Shown: one piece after another, positions 21,026 to 30,073 of the stretch | How positions within the stretch are numbered: position 1 is the first letter of the stretch | Layout: each line of letters starts with the position of its first letter | Assembly: GCA_019112875.1 (NCBI GenBank) | Contig: DXIO01000082.1 | Span: 62,001-126,000, forward strand | Length of the DNA stretch: 64,000 nucleotides | From: Candidatus Aquabacterium excrementipullorum | GTDB lineage: Bacteria > Pseudomonadota > Gammaproteobacteria > Burkholderiales > Burkholderiaceae_C | Reading direction: 5' to 3' | Translations under genes and position numbers: made by a program | Notes under the pieces: model-generated | Database searches by the model: none | The model's input: the letters and a program-made list of their open reading frames with translations, nothing else | What the model was told of the DNA's origin: nothing

Positions 21026-22066
21026 TCAGAGCGGCATCGGCCGCGATGCGCCTGCACCCGGGCCCGTTCCCGGCGCCGACGGGAAACCGGACCGTGGCGC
21101 ACCGGGCTTCGCGCCATCGGTCGCACGGCGCTTGAACATGCCCGCCAAGGTCAGCCCCACCACGCCCAGCCCGGCCACTGCCGCGCCCGCGAAGGCCAAC
21201 CAAGCCTTGCCTGGCAGGCCATCGCTCAGCAGCGTATAGGTATCTGGCACCGGCACGGTCACGCTGATCACGCCGGCAGGCTTGCCGGCCACGTAGCCGA
21301 ACCCACCACCGCCGTTGAACTGGTTGTTCACGCGCAGGAACTCGGGCGCCTTGGCGGCCGAGTCATGGCATTTCAGGCAGCTCTTCTGGGCGACCACGGC
21401 GCGGGCGTACAGCAGACGACCGCCCTCCACCTTCCAGTACTCCAGCGGCTCGCCAGCGGCTTGCGCGGTCGCCTGGTTCGCCGGCTGATGCACCGCCACG
21501 CGTGCGGCACTGGCGGCTGTCTGGCGCTCGGCCGAGGCCTGCATGGCCGTCAGCGCTTCGAGCTCGAAGGCGTTGGGCGCGTTGCTCTCGTTGAGCACCG
21601 TGCGCGCGGTCAGGCGGTACTGGGCCTTGCTGCCAGCGGCCAGCAGCACGTCGGCCAGCTCGCGCTGGATCAGCGCCGGGTTCTTCCAGTGGTAAGCCTC
21701 GACACGCTGCATCACTTCCTTCTCGGAGGGCTTCGCATCGGCCTTGTCGGTGGCCTTGGCGCCCTGCAGGAAGGCGGCATCGTCACCGCTCACGGCGTAC
21801 ACGGACCGGGTCAGGAAGGTGCCGGGCAGCGCCGCCTTGGTCCCTTCGGTGCGCACATGCACGCCGCCGTACTGCGAGGCCCAGCGCCCCACGTTCTCGG
21901 CCATGTCGGCCACCGTGCGGCCCTCGCTCACCGTGCGGGAAACAACCAGGGCCTCGGCGGCCCACCACGCGCCCGTGCCCAAGGCCAGCACCAGGATCGC
22001 GGACAACAAAAGAACCAGGAATCCAGACAGGCGCGGCACAGCAAAACCTTTCGGCGACCACTGCAA
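21026..22066 (-). CDS. membrane-anchored DUF3365 (Tll0287-like) haem protein
   Basis: N-terminal TM, a single c-type haem motif SCLKCH, C-terminal GLPGKAWLAFAGAAVAGLGVVGLTLAGMF TM. Confidence 0.75.
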   Translation of the reverse strand: MQWSPKGFAVPRLSGFLVLLLSAILVLALGTGAWWAAEALVVSRTVSEGRTVADMAENVGRWASQYGGVHVRTEGTKAALPGTFLTRSVYAVSGDDAAFLQGAKATDKADAKPSEKEVMQRVEAYHWKNPALIQRELADVLLAAGSKAQYRLTARTVLNESNAPNAFELEALTAMQASAERQTAASAARVAVHQPANQATAQAAGEPLEYWKVEGGRLLYARAVVAQKSCLKCHDSAAKAPEFLRVNNQFNGGGGFGYVAGKPAGVISVTVPVPDTYTLLSDGLPGKAWLAFAGAAVAGLGVVGLTLAGMFKRRATDGAKPGAPRSGFPSAPGTGPGAGASRPMPL

Positions 22067-22195
22067 GCGCCGCGCGGGCCTCGTCAGTAGGGGGTGAATC
22101 TCATGTGGCGGGAATTATCTCCGCCCATCTGCCCATAATTGAGGACAAATGTCTCCACCCCCCATATCCCGGGGGTAACCCTTAATTCGCCACCA

Positions 22196-23044
22196 TCAAA
22201 CGCGCGCCATTTCCTCGCCCAGGCGCACCGCCCCAGCCGGTTGCCAGCCCGGGTTGAAGGCCAGCGGCCCTTGCGGGAACAGCAACACCACGGTGGAGCC
22301 GAGCAGGAAACGCCCCATCTCCTCGCCTTTTCGCAGCACGATCTGCTGATCGTCGTAGCGCCATTCCCGCACTTGGCGCGAACGCGGCGGGTTGACCACG
22401 CCATGCCACACCGTGCCCATGCTGCCCACGATGGTGGCGCCCACCAGGGTCAGCACGAACGGCCCCGTCGGCCCTTCGAACACGCAGACCACGCGTTCGT
22501 TGCGCGCGAACAAACCGGGCACACCGCGCGCCGTGGCCGGGTTCACCGAGAACAGATCGCCCGGCACGTAGATCATGCGCAGCAGGCGCCCGTCGCAAGG
22601 CATGTGGATGCGGTGGTAGTCGCGCGGGCTGAGGTAGATCGTGGCGAAGCTGCCGTTCTCGAACTGCTTGGCCAGCGTGCTGTCGCCGCCCACCAGCGCG
22701 GTGGTGCTGTAGCTGTGGCCCTTGGCCTGGAAGATCTGGTCGCGCTCGATGCGGCCGAACTGGCTGATGGCGCCATCGACCGGGCAGACCAGGTCGGCGT
22801 TCGCGATTGGCCGCACACCGGGCTTCAAAGGCCGTGTGAAGAACTCGTTGAAGGTGGGGTAGACGGTGATGTCCGGGTTGGCCGCCTCGCCCATGTTCAC
22901 GCTGTAGCGCTTGACGAACCAGCGGATCACCGCCGTGGTCAGCGCGCCGCCCTTGGCGGATGCGGCCTTGCCCGCCAGGGCCGTCAGGGCCTGCTTGGGC
23001 AGGACGTATTGCGACAGCACGAAGAGACGGTCAGACACAGGCAC
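22196..23044 (-). CDS. psd: phosphatidylserine decarboxylase
   Basis: FNEFFTRPLKPGVRPI, DYHRIHMPCDGRL, VVCVFEGPTGPFVLTLVGATIVGSM, FLLGSTVVLLFP (LGST pyruvoyl site). Confidence 0.93.
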   Translation of the reverse strand: MPVSDRLFVLSQYVLPKQALTALAGKAASAKGGALTTAVIRWFVKRYSVNMGEAANPDITVYPTFNEFFTRPLKPGVRPIANADLVCPVDGAISQFGRIERDQIFQAKGHSYSTTALVGGDSTLAKQFENGSFATIYLSPRDYHRIHMPCDGRLLRMIYVPGDLFSVNPATARGVPGLFARNERVVCVFEGPTGPFVLTLVGATIVGSMGTVWHGVVNPPRSRQVREWRYDDQQIVLRKGEEMGRFLLGSTVVLLFPQGPLAFNPGWQPAGAVRLGEEMARV

Positions 23045-23077
23045 ACCCCGGTTGATTGGCGAAGGGCGCCATTCTAG

Positions 23078-23983
23078 CTACGGGGCCTTGGCCCTGTAGG
23101 CAGCGAAGCGATCGACCAGGAAATCGATGAACACGCGCACCTTGGCCGACAGGTGGTGGCGCTGCGGGTACAGCGCGTGGATGTCGGCCGACACGTCGGC
23201 CCAGTCGGGCAGCACCTGGCGCAGCTCGCCGGCCTTGAGCATGGGCGCGATGTCCCACTCCGAGCGCAGCAGGATGCCGTGGCCGGCCACGGCCCAGTCC
23301 ACCGCCACCTCGCCGTGGTTGGTGCTGAGCGGGCCGCGCACCTTCACCAGTGTCTGCTGGCGTCCATCCGAGAGTTGCCAGTTGTTGAAGGCGCTGGTGT
23401 TCTCGCGGATGACGATGCATTGGTGATCGGCCAGATCGCGCGGCATGGCCGGCTCGCCATGCGCGGCCAGGTAGCTGGGCGCGGCGCACAGCAGGCGGCG
23501 GTTGTCGACGATCTTGCGCGCCAGCACGCGGCGGTCGGGCGGCTCGCCGAAGCGGATGCCGATGTCCATGGCGTGGGCGGTCAAATCCAGCGGCTTGTCG
23601 GTGAGCTCCAGCAGCACCTCCACCTCTGGATATCGCCAGGCGAAATCTGAGATGGCCGGTGCCAGGTGGCGGCGCCCGAAGCCGAAGGTGGCGTTGATGC
23701 GCAGCAGGCCACGCGGCTGCTCGCGGCTGGCGGCCAGCGAGCGCTCCAGCGTGTCGATCTCGCGCAGGATGCGGCTGCCCTCTTCCAGGTAGCGCTCGCC
23801 CTCGGGGGTGAGACTGAGGCGCCGCGTGGTGCGGTGGAACAGGCGCACGCCCAGGCGTTTTTCGAGCGCGGCCAGGCGGCGGCTCACGGCTGGGGGCGTG
23901 ACGCCCAACTCAGGCGCGGCGGAGGCCAGGCTGGGATGGCGGGCCAGCAGGGCGAAGAAGGCGAGGTCTTGGGCGTCGCTCAT
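23078..23983 (-). CDS. LysR family transcriptional regulator
   Basis: HTH ...GVTPPAVSRRLAALEKRLGVRLFHRTTRRLSLTPEGERYLE. ATG at 23983 (MSDAQDLAFF) preferred over 24070. Confidence 0.9.
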   Translation of the reverse strand: MSDAQDLAFFALLARHPSLASAAPELGVTPPAVSRRLAALEKRLGVRLFHRTTRRLSLTPEGERYLEEGSRILREIDTLERSLAASREQPRGLLRINATFGFGRRHLAPAISDFAWRYPEVEVLLELTDKPLDLTAHAMDIGIRFGEPPDRRVLARKIVDNRRLLCAAPSYLAAHGEPAMPRDLADHQCIVIRENTSAFNNWQLSDGRQQTLVKVRGPLSTNHGEVAVDWAVAGHGILLRSEWDIAPMLKAGELRQVLPDWADVSADIHALYPQRHHLSAKVRVFIDFLVDRFAAYRAKAP

Positions 23984-24046
23984 GGGCTTGGTCGGCAAGG
24001 CACGGCAATTGATGCGTTTGAGTAACGAATCAAATGATTTCACCAC

Positions 24047-24072
24047 CATTGATGAAATGCAAGTCATCAATG
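24047..24072. promoter_or_regulatory. inverted repeat CATTGATGA-N8-TCATCAATG, candidate operator between lysR and the TSUP gene
   Basis: Perfect 9-bp arms read directly; implies the TSUP start is downstream of the dyad. Confidence 0.55.
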
Positions 24073-24075
24073 ATC

Positions 24076-24900
24076 ATGGGCGCCATGCTGTCCCTGTCCG
24101 CAATGTCGATCCTGCACTTCCTGCCCGCCCTGGCGCTGGGCGCCCTGCTGGGCTTCTTCGGGGGGCTGTTCGGCATCGGCGGCGGCATCATCGCCATCCC
24201 GCTGCTGGTGCTGGCCTACGGCATGGACCAGCCCATGGCCCAAGGCACCGCCCTGGTGATGATGGTGCCCAACCTGCTGATCGGCTGGTGGCGCTACACC
24301 CGGCACCAGCCCGTGCCCTGGCGGCGCGCGCTGGCCCTGGGCGTGATCGCCGCGGCCACCACCTGGGTCGTCGCGCACGTGGCCACGCGCATGCCGCCGC
24401 ACTGGCTGCGGCAGGTATTCAGCCTGTTTCTGCTGGGCCTGTCATTGCACCTGTTGCACCAGCAGCGGCGTGCACGCCAAGAAGATGAGCAGGCCGCTGC
24501 ACAGGGGCCCGCGCCCCATGCCCCGACGGCACGCATGCCTCAACGCTATCTGCCGCTGGTGGGCCTGGTCGGCGGCAGCAGCATGGGCCTGCTGGGCATC
24601 GGTGGCGGCCTGGTGGCCACGCCCATCTTCACCAGCCTGTTCGGGCAGCGCCAGACCATGGCGCAGAGCTTCGCCCTGGCCTTGGTCGCGCCCAGTTCGG
24701 TCATCGCGCTGAGCACCTACGCCACCGCACACCAGGTGGACTGGTCCATGGGTCTGCCACTGGCCGCGGCCGGCATGTTCACCGTGTCGGCCGGGGTGGC
24801 CCTGGCGCAGCGCCTGCCTGAGCGGAAGCTGCGCGCGGCCTTCGCATGGATGCTGCTGCTCACCTCACTGTGGCTGCTGGCGGGGCCCACCGGCCGATAG
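24076..24900 (+). CDS. TSUP (TauE/SafE) family anion/sulfite exporter
   Basis: LGFFGGLFGIGGGIIAIPLLV and VGGSSMGLLGIGGGLVATPIFT duplicated motif. ORF track start 24034; 24076 or 24103 more plausible. Confidence 0.88.
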   Translation: MGAMLSLSAMSILHFLPALALGALLGFFGGLFGIGGGIIAIPLLVLAYGMDQPMAQGTALVMMVPNLLIGWWRYTRHQPVPWRRALALGVIAAATTWVVAHVATRMPPHWLRQVFSLFLLGLSLHLLHQQRRARQEDEQAAAQGPAPHAPTARMPQRYLPLVGLVGGSSMGLLGIGGGLVATPIFTSLFGQRQTMAQSFALALVAPSSVIALSTYATAHQVDWSMGLPLAAAGMFTVSAGVALAQRLPERKLRAAFAWMLLLTSLWLLAGPTGR

Positions 24901-24917
24901 CCCCGCATGCCCTCAGC

Positions 24918-26531
24918 TCATGAGGGATCGAACAAGACGCACTGGTGGTCCTGCCTGTAGGCCGCCGAGCCAAACACGGTCGTGCCGCCGCTGTTGATGT
25001 TCAAGGAACTCGCTCGCTGGGCGTTGAATGCCGGCCACTGAGGCAGCAAAGGCCCGTTGGGATTACCCGTCGCGGCGAAGCGCCCCCACTGGCCGATCAA
25101 CTGCTCGGACAACTGCTTCTGAGCCTTGTTCCAGAACAGCATGGGCCAGGTCTGTTGGCTGCCCTGGAACAGGAAGATCAGCTCGGCCCCATGCACGGAG
25201 CCCAGGCGCATCAGCGGATCAGGGAAGAGGAAAGGCAAGCCAGTCTCGGAGAACTCATAGCTGTAGGTCGGCGTCTGGCGGGCAAAGGCTTCTGTCTCGC
25301 GCATGGCGTCGCACGAGAAGAAGTAGTCGGTCAGCAGCGCGCTGAAAGCCCGGTCGAGCGAGCCATAGGCCTGCTTGGTGTAGGTGCCTCGCAGTTGAGC
25401 AGCCCGGTTGGGGTCACTGCCCGCCATCTGCCCGATGTAGAACTCCACATCCGACTGGCGCACCGTTCTGAACAAGGCCATGTGGTATTCCAAGCCCACG
25501 AACAGATCGCCTTCATCGTGGGTGGTGCCGATCATCATGGGCACGCGCTGGAACTGCCCTTGCTGCACCTGCTGGCCAGGATCGCCCGTGAGCGTGACGC
25601 CATCGCGCACCGGCGTCCAGCGGAGGGTCACATCCCGAACTTCGTTGCCATTGGGAACGGAGGCCGTCACCACGTCGGCAGCGGGCTTGTCGCGCATGCA
25701 CGCCAGTTGCCCGGGCCCGCTGGGGCAGCCCAACTGAATACCCAGGTTGGCCGACTGCGCTTCCATGACTTCAGGCGGCGTCGTGGTCAACAGACTGCAG
25801 GTGCCGCTTTGCATGATGGCGCGGTGGAACAGGCCCTTAGAGCCAGGCGACACGGTGTGCAGGCAGACGCTGGCGCCGCCTGCTGACTGGCCGAACAGCG
25901 TCACGCGCGATGCATCGCCGCCGAAGCGCCCGATCTGCGACTGCACCCAGCGCAACGCGGCCTGCTGATCCTGCAGCCCGAGGTTGGACGACTGGTGCTG
26001 CGCCGCCAGCTCCGGCGCGCGGAAGAAGCCAAACGCGCCCAGGCGGTAGTTGATCGACACCACGACCACGTGCGCCTTGTTGGCCAGCTTGGTCATGTCG
26101 TAATCGGCCGCCGAGCCAGACAGGAAGGCCCCGCCATGGATCCACACCATCACGGGCAGCTTGCCGTTGCCGATGTCGTCGGGCACATGCACGTTGAGGT
26201 AGAGGCAATCCTCATTGGCCGACTTGGGTGACAGGAAACTCGCGGGCTGTGCACAGCGATCGCTGAAAGCCCGAGCATCGCGGGTCCCGCTCCAGCCCGC
26301 GGGCGGTTGGGGCGGCTGCCATCGCAGCTCGCCGACGGGCGGCGCCGCATACGGAATGCCCAGGTAGGCGCGCACGCCATCGACCAGCTTGCCGCTGATC
26401 TCGCCCTGGCTGGTCTGGACCCTCGGCGGCGCCGGGGTGAACAATGTGGCATGCGCCGAAGCCATCAGCAGTGCGCCTAAAGCACACGAGGATGCGAAAC
26501 GGGCCGCCGGCCTTGTCCATGGATGAGTCAT
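24918..26531 (-). CDS. type B carboxylesterase with signal peptide
   Basis: GIPYAAPPVGELRW, SANEDCLYLNVHVPDD, VMVWIHGGAF, TLFGQSAGGASVCLH. Confidence 0.92.
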   Translation of the reverse strand: MTHPWTRPAARFASSCALGALLMASAHATLFTPAPPRVQTSQGEISGKLVDGVRAYLGIPYAAPPVGELRWQPPQPPAGWSGTRDARAFSDRCAQPASFLSPKSANEDCLYLNVHVPDDIGNGKLPVMVWIHGGAFLSGSAADYDMTKLANKAHVVVVSINYRLGAFGFFRAPELAAQHQSSNLGLQDQQAALRWVQSQIGRFGGDASRVTLFGQSAGGASVCLHTVSPGSKGLFHRAIMQSGTCSLLTTTPPEVMEAQSANLGIQLGCPSGPGQLACMRDKPAADVVTASVPNGNEVRDVTLRWTPVRDGVTLTGDPGQQVQQGQFQRVPMMIGTTHDEGDLFVGLEYHMALFRTVRQSDVEFYIGQMAGSDPNRAAQLRGTYTKQAYGSLDRAFSALLTDYFFSCDAMRETEAFARQTPTYSYEFSETGLPFLFPDPLMRLGSVHGAELIFLFQGSQQTWPMLFWNKAQKQLSEQLIGQWGRFAATGNPNGPLLPQWPAFNAQRASSLNINSGGTTVFGSAAYRQDHQCVLFDPS

Positions 26532-26812
26532 GTGGGTGTCCTTGCGTTTGTCCGGGGTGATGAAGCCCGTGTGGCATCGCGGGCCAATCTAGGTGGACAT
26601 CTCGCGACAGCCCAGCGGCATCGGACAAAGGGGCACAGCCATGAGACGGACAGGCTGACAACAGCCCTGGATGGCATGCAAGTCATGGCATGGGCCCTGG
26701 CTGCATTTCGCACAGGCAAGGCTGCCATTCAAGGCCGCCAATCCGCGTTTCGCACCATCGCCCCTGTCCGAATCCCTGGGGCATGCATTAGGCTCGCCCA
26801 TCCGGACTCACG

Positions 26813-28018
26813 ATGCTGTTCCCCATGATCCGCCTCGCGGTACCCCATCCGTTTCACCAGACCCATGCGCCCTACCCGCCCCGGCTGACATGGCGCGGCT
26901 TCGGGCTGCGGCAGCTTGTCTTCAACCAGGTCATCGGCAACATGGGGGCCACGACCTTCCTGACGCTCGAAGTGATGTACCGGCCCCCCGCGACACACGG
27001 CGGACTGGACTTCTTCCTGTGGATGCAGCTCATCGTGCTGTTCGGCCTGCTGATCAACGGCTCTTGCGGGCTACTCGTCATGCGGGCCGGCTGGCGGCGC
27101 CTGCCCGATGCACAGGGACGCTACAAGCAGGTCGGGCTGTTCAAGGCCCTGCCGGCCGCGACCATCGGGGGGCTGATCCTCCTGAGCATGGCCTTGTGCC
27201 CACTCTTGAGCGCATGGGCCGCACAACTGGCCTTCGTCACCCTTCAGCAGTCGGACTGGGGCCAGGCTCATCTGGCGCAGATCCCACCGGCGGGCTCGGC
27301 CACCTTGGTCAACATGTACTTCGGCGTGGTGTCGTCCTACGTCTTCGAGTACCTGCATGACCGCTGGACCCACCGCGATGCCCGCGAGCGCATGGCGCAC
27401 AGGCTCACCACCGACGCGCAACTGCAGCTGCTGCGCGCCCAACTCGATCCGCACATGCTGTTCAACACGCTGTCCAACCTCTACGAGTTGATCGATGAAA
27501 GCCCTCAGCAGGCGCGCACCATGCTGCTGCACCTGATCGGCTTCCTGCGCTCGACGCTCGATGGCAGCCGCAGCGCGCACCACGCTTTGGGCGACGAGTT
27601 CAAACTCGCATCAGACTACCTGGCCCTGATGCAGATCCGCATGGGTGAACGCCTGCAGACCACCCTGAGCCTGCCCGAGGCCCTGCGTGCGACGCCCGTG
27701 CCCGCCATGCTGCTGCAGCCCTTGATCGAGAACGCCATCCGGCATGGCCTGGAGCAGCGCCGGCACGGCGGCGAACTGAGCGTGGCCGCCGTGCAGGAAG
27801 CCGACCAGCTGGTGCTGCGAGTACGCAACTCGGGATCACAGCACCCCCGCCACCCGCAAGAGGCCCCCAGGCCAGGTTTCGGCCTGCACAGCGTGAAGGA
27901 ACGCCTGGCCATGCTGTGCGGCCCTGGCGATCATGTCGAGTTGCGCCACCTGCGCGAGCTGGATGCCACAGAGGTCACCGTGCGCCTGCCCATGCCACTT
28001 CAGAAAGGTGCCGCATGA
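26813..28018 (+). CDS. LytS/YehU-type sensor histidine kinase
   Basis: LRAQLDPHMLFNTLSNLYELI (His_kinase), PAMLLQPLIENAIRHGLEQ, GFGLHSVKERL. Confidence 0.9.
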   Translation: MLFPMIRLAVPHPFHQTHAPYPPRLTWRGFGLRQLVFNQVIGNMGATTFLTLEVMYRPPATHGGLDFFLWMQLIVLFGLLINGSCGLLVMRAGWRRLPDAQGRYKQVGLFKALPAATIGGLILLSMALCPLLSAWAAQLAFVTLQQSDWGQAHLAQIPPAGSATLVNMYFGVVSSYVFEYLHDRWTHRDARERMAHRLTTDAQLQLLRAQLDPHMLFNTLSNLYELIDESPQQARTMLLHLIGFLRSTLDGSRSAHHALGDEFKLASDYLALMQIRMGERLQTTLSLPEALRATPVPAMLLQPLIENAIRHGLEQRRHGGELSVAAVQEADQLVLRVRNSGSQHPRHPQEAPRPGFGLHSVKERLAMLCGPGDHVELRHLRELDATEVTVRLPMPLQKGAA

Positions 28019-28815
28019 GCGCGAACACCCCGACCGCGCTGATCGCCGAAGACGAACCACTGCTGGCCAGAGCCTTGGCCAAGACCCTGGGCAAGCTGTG
28101 GCCAGGCCTGCAGATCCAGGCCATCGTGCACGACGGCGTCTCGGCCATCGACGCTGCGCATCAGCACTTGCCCGACATCCTCTTCATGGACATCCAGATG
28201 CCCGAGCGCAATGGCCTGGACGCCGTGGAAGACATCGTCGATGGCTGGCCCGCTGATCGCCCTGCTCCTTTGATCGTCTTCGTGACGGCCTTCGACCGTT
28301 TCGCCATCGATGCCTTCGAGCGTGCCGCCGTGGACTACGTGCTCAAACCAGTGGAGTCCGAGCGCCTGGGCCTGACCTGCGAGCGCCTGCAAGCGCGCTT
28401 GACGGAGCGCCACGGCACTGCCCATGGCAACGACACCGCGGCCCTGGCCTCGTTCCACGCGCTGCGCCTGGCATCGGCCGCGCAGGAGCCGCCGCTCACG
28501 ATGATCCAGGCCGGTATCGGCACCACCCTGCACATGATCGCCACGGCCGACATCCATTACTTCGAGGCCGACAACAAGTACGTGCGCGTCGTCACGCAAC
28601 ACCGCGCCCTGCTGATCCGCACACCCCTGCGCGACCTGATGCCCCGGCTGGACACCCGCCAGTTCACGCAGATCCACCGCGGCATCGTGGTATGCACCGC
28701 GCTGATCGACAAGGTCGTTCGGGAAGACGCGGGCAAGATCCATCTGTACCTCAAAGGGCGCAGCGAACGTTTGACGGTGAGTCGCAGCTACGCGCATCTG
28801 TTCAAGCCGATGTGA
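28015..28815 (+). CDS. LytTR response regulator
   Basis: ALIAEDEPLLARAL...DILFMDIQMPERNGLDAVE REC domain; C-terminal HYFEADNKYVRV...FTQIHRGIVV LytTR. ATGA overlap with the kinase. Confidence 0.92.
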   Translation: MSANTPTALIAEDEPLLARALAKTLGKLWPGLQIQAIVHDGVSAIDAAHQHLPDILFMDIQMPERNGLDAVEDIVDGWPADRPAPLIVFVTAFDRFAIDAFERAAVDYVLKPVESERLGLTCERLQARLTERHGTAHGNDTAALASFHALRLASAAQEPPLTMIQAGIGTTLHMIATADIHYFEADNKYVRVVTQHRALLIRTPLRDLMPRLDTRQFTQIHRGIVVCTALIDKVVREDAGKIHLYLKGRSERLTVSRSYAHLFKPM

Positions 28816-28883
28816 GCGCGTGGCCTTGAACGTCTTCCACGAGATGACCTGATTTCCCATCGTCACGAGCACGGCTCCAGAGG

Positions 28884-28907
28884 GTGTGCATGCTTCTTGC
28901 TGCACAC
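28884..28907 (+). promoter_or_regulatory. leader hairpin GTGTGCA-N10-TGCACAC immediately upstream of the candidate GntR operator
   Basis: Perfect 7-bp arms read directly. Confidence 0.4.
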
Positions 28908-28909
28908 AG

Positions 28910-28927
28910 AACTGTATACAGTTTTAC
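28910..28927. promoter_or_regulatory. candidate GntR operator (AACTGTATACAGTTTTAC; 14-bp perfect palindrome AACTGTATACAGTT)
   Basis: Perfect palindrome 22 bp upstream of the ABC SBP start; shares AACTGTATACA and TTTACCC with 12035-12053. Confidence 0.6.
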
Positions 28928-28945
28928 CCCCCGGAGCCTTTCGAC

Positions 28946-29998
28946 ATGACCGTGATGAAGTCCACCCGCCGCGCCCTGCTCAGCACTGCCCTTTCCGCCG
29001 CCGCACTGACTTTGGGCATCGTGAGCCCCACCATGGTGCGCGCCGACACCCCCGTCAAGTTCCAGCTGGACTGGCGCTTCGAAGGCCCCGCCGCCTTGTT
29101 CCTGCAGCCTGCCGCCAAGGGCTATTTCAAGCAGGCTGGCCTGGACGTGAGCATCGACGCCGGCAACGGCTCGGGCGGCACCGTGACCCGCGTGGCCTCG
29201 GGCACCTACGACATGGGCTTCGCCGACCTGGCCGCCCTGATGGAGTTCCACGCCAACAACCCCGACGTGCCCAACAAGCCCGTGGCCATCATGATGGTCT
29301 ACAACAACACGCCGGCCGCCGCTTTCATGCTGAAGAAGTCCGGCATGAAGACACCGGCCGACCTGGTAGGCAAGAAGCTGGGCGCGCCGGTGTTCGACTC
29401 GGGCCGCAAGTCGTGGCCGATTTTCGCCAAAGCGAACAAACTTGGTGCGGTCACCTGGATCAGCATGGACCCGCCGCTGCGTGAAACCATGTTGGTGCGT
29501 GGCGATGTGGACGCCATCACCGGCTTCACCTTCACCTCGCTGCTGAACCTGGAAGCCCGCGGCGTGAAAGCCGAAGACGTGATCGTGCTGCCCTACGCCC
29601 AATACGGCGTGAAGCTCTACGGCAACGTGATCATCGCCTCGCCCAAGTTCCTGAAGGAGAACCCGGAAGCCGCCAAGGCCTTCCTGAAGGCCTTCGCCAA
29701 GGGCGTGAAGGAAGTGCTGGCCAACCCCGACGCCGCCATCGACAGCGTCAAGGCCCGCGACGGCATCATCAACGTGGGACTTGAGCAGCGCCGCCTGAAG
29801 ATGGCCATCAACGACGTGGTCAACAGCCCGGACGCCCGCGCCGAAGGCTTCGGCCAGGTCAAGCTGCCGCGCTTGTCGCTGATGGCCTCGCAAGTGGGTG
29901 ACGCCTTCGCCACCAAGACCCGCGTGAACCCCGACGCCGTGTGGACGCCGGCCTACCTGCCCCCGGCCGCCGACCTGAACGTGCTGCCCAAGAAGTGA
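28946..29998 (+). CDS. ABC transporter substrate-binding protein, NMT1/THI5/SsuA-like
   Basis: Signal peptide then TPVKFQLDWRFEGPAALFLQPAAKGYFKQAGLDVSI...GTYDMGFADLAALMEF. ATG at 28946 preferred over 28886. Confidence 0.9.
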   Translation: MTVMKSTRRALLSTALSAAALTLGIVSPTMVRADTPVKFQLDWRFEGPAALFLQPAAKGYFKQAGLDVSIDAGNGSGGTVTRVASGTYDMGFADLAALMEFHANNPDVPNKPVAIMMVYNNTPAAAFMLKKSGMKTPADLVGKKLGAPVFDSGRKSWPIFAKANKLGAVTWISMDPPLRETMLVRGDVDAITGFTFTSLLNLEARGVKAEDVIVLPYAQYGVKLYGNVIIASPKFLKENPEAAKAFLKAFAKGVKEVLANPDAAIDSVKARDGIINVGLEQRRLKMAINDVVNSPDARAEGFGQVKLPRLSLMASQVGDAFATKTRVNPDAVWTPAYLPPAADLNVLPKK

Positions 29999-30073
29999 TC
30001 AGCGCCTGAACAACGACAACAACGATCCCCGCTGAGAACACCCCATGCGCAACACGAACGAGGTACCCCACCG

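Noticed and set aside
24918-26531. Carboxylesterase as part of the purine island
   Set aside because: No shared operator or coupling seen; ordinary type-B esterase with its own signal peptide.
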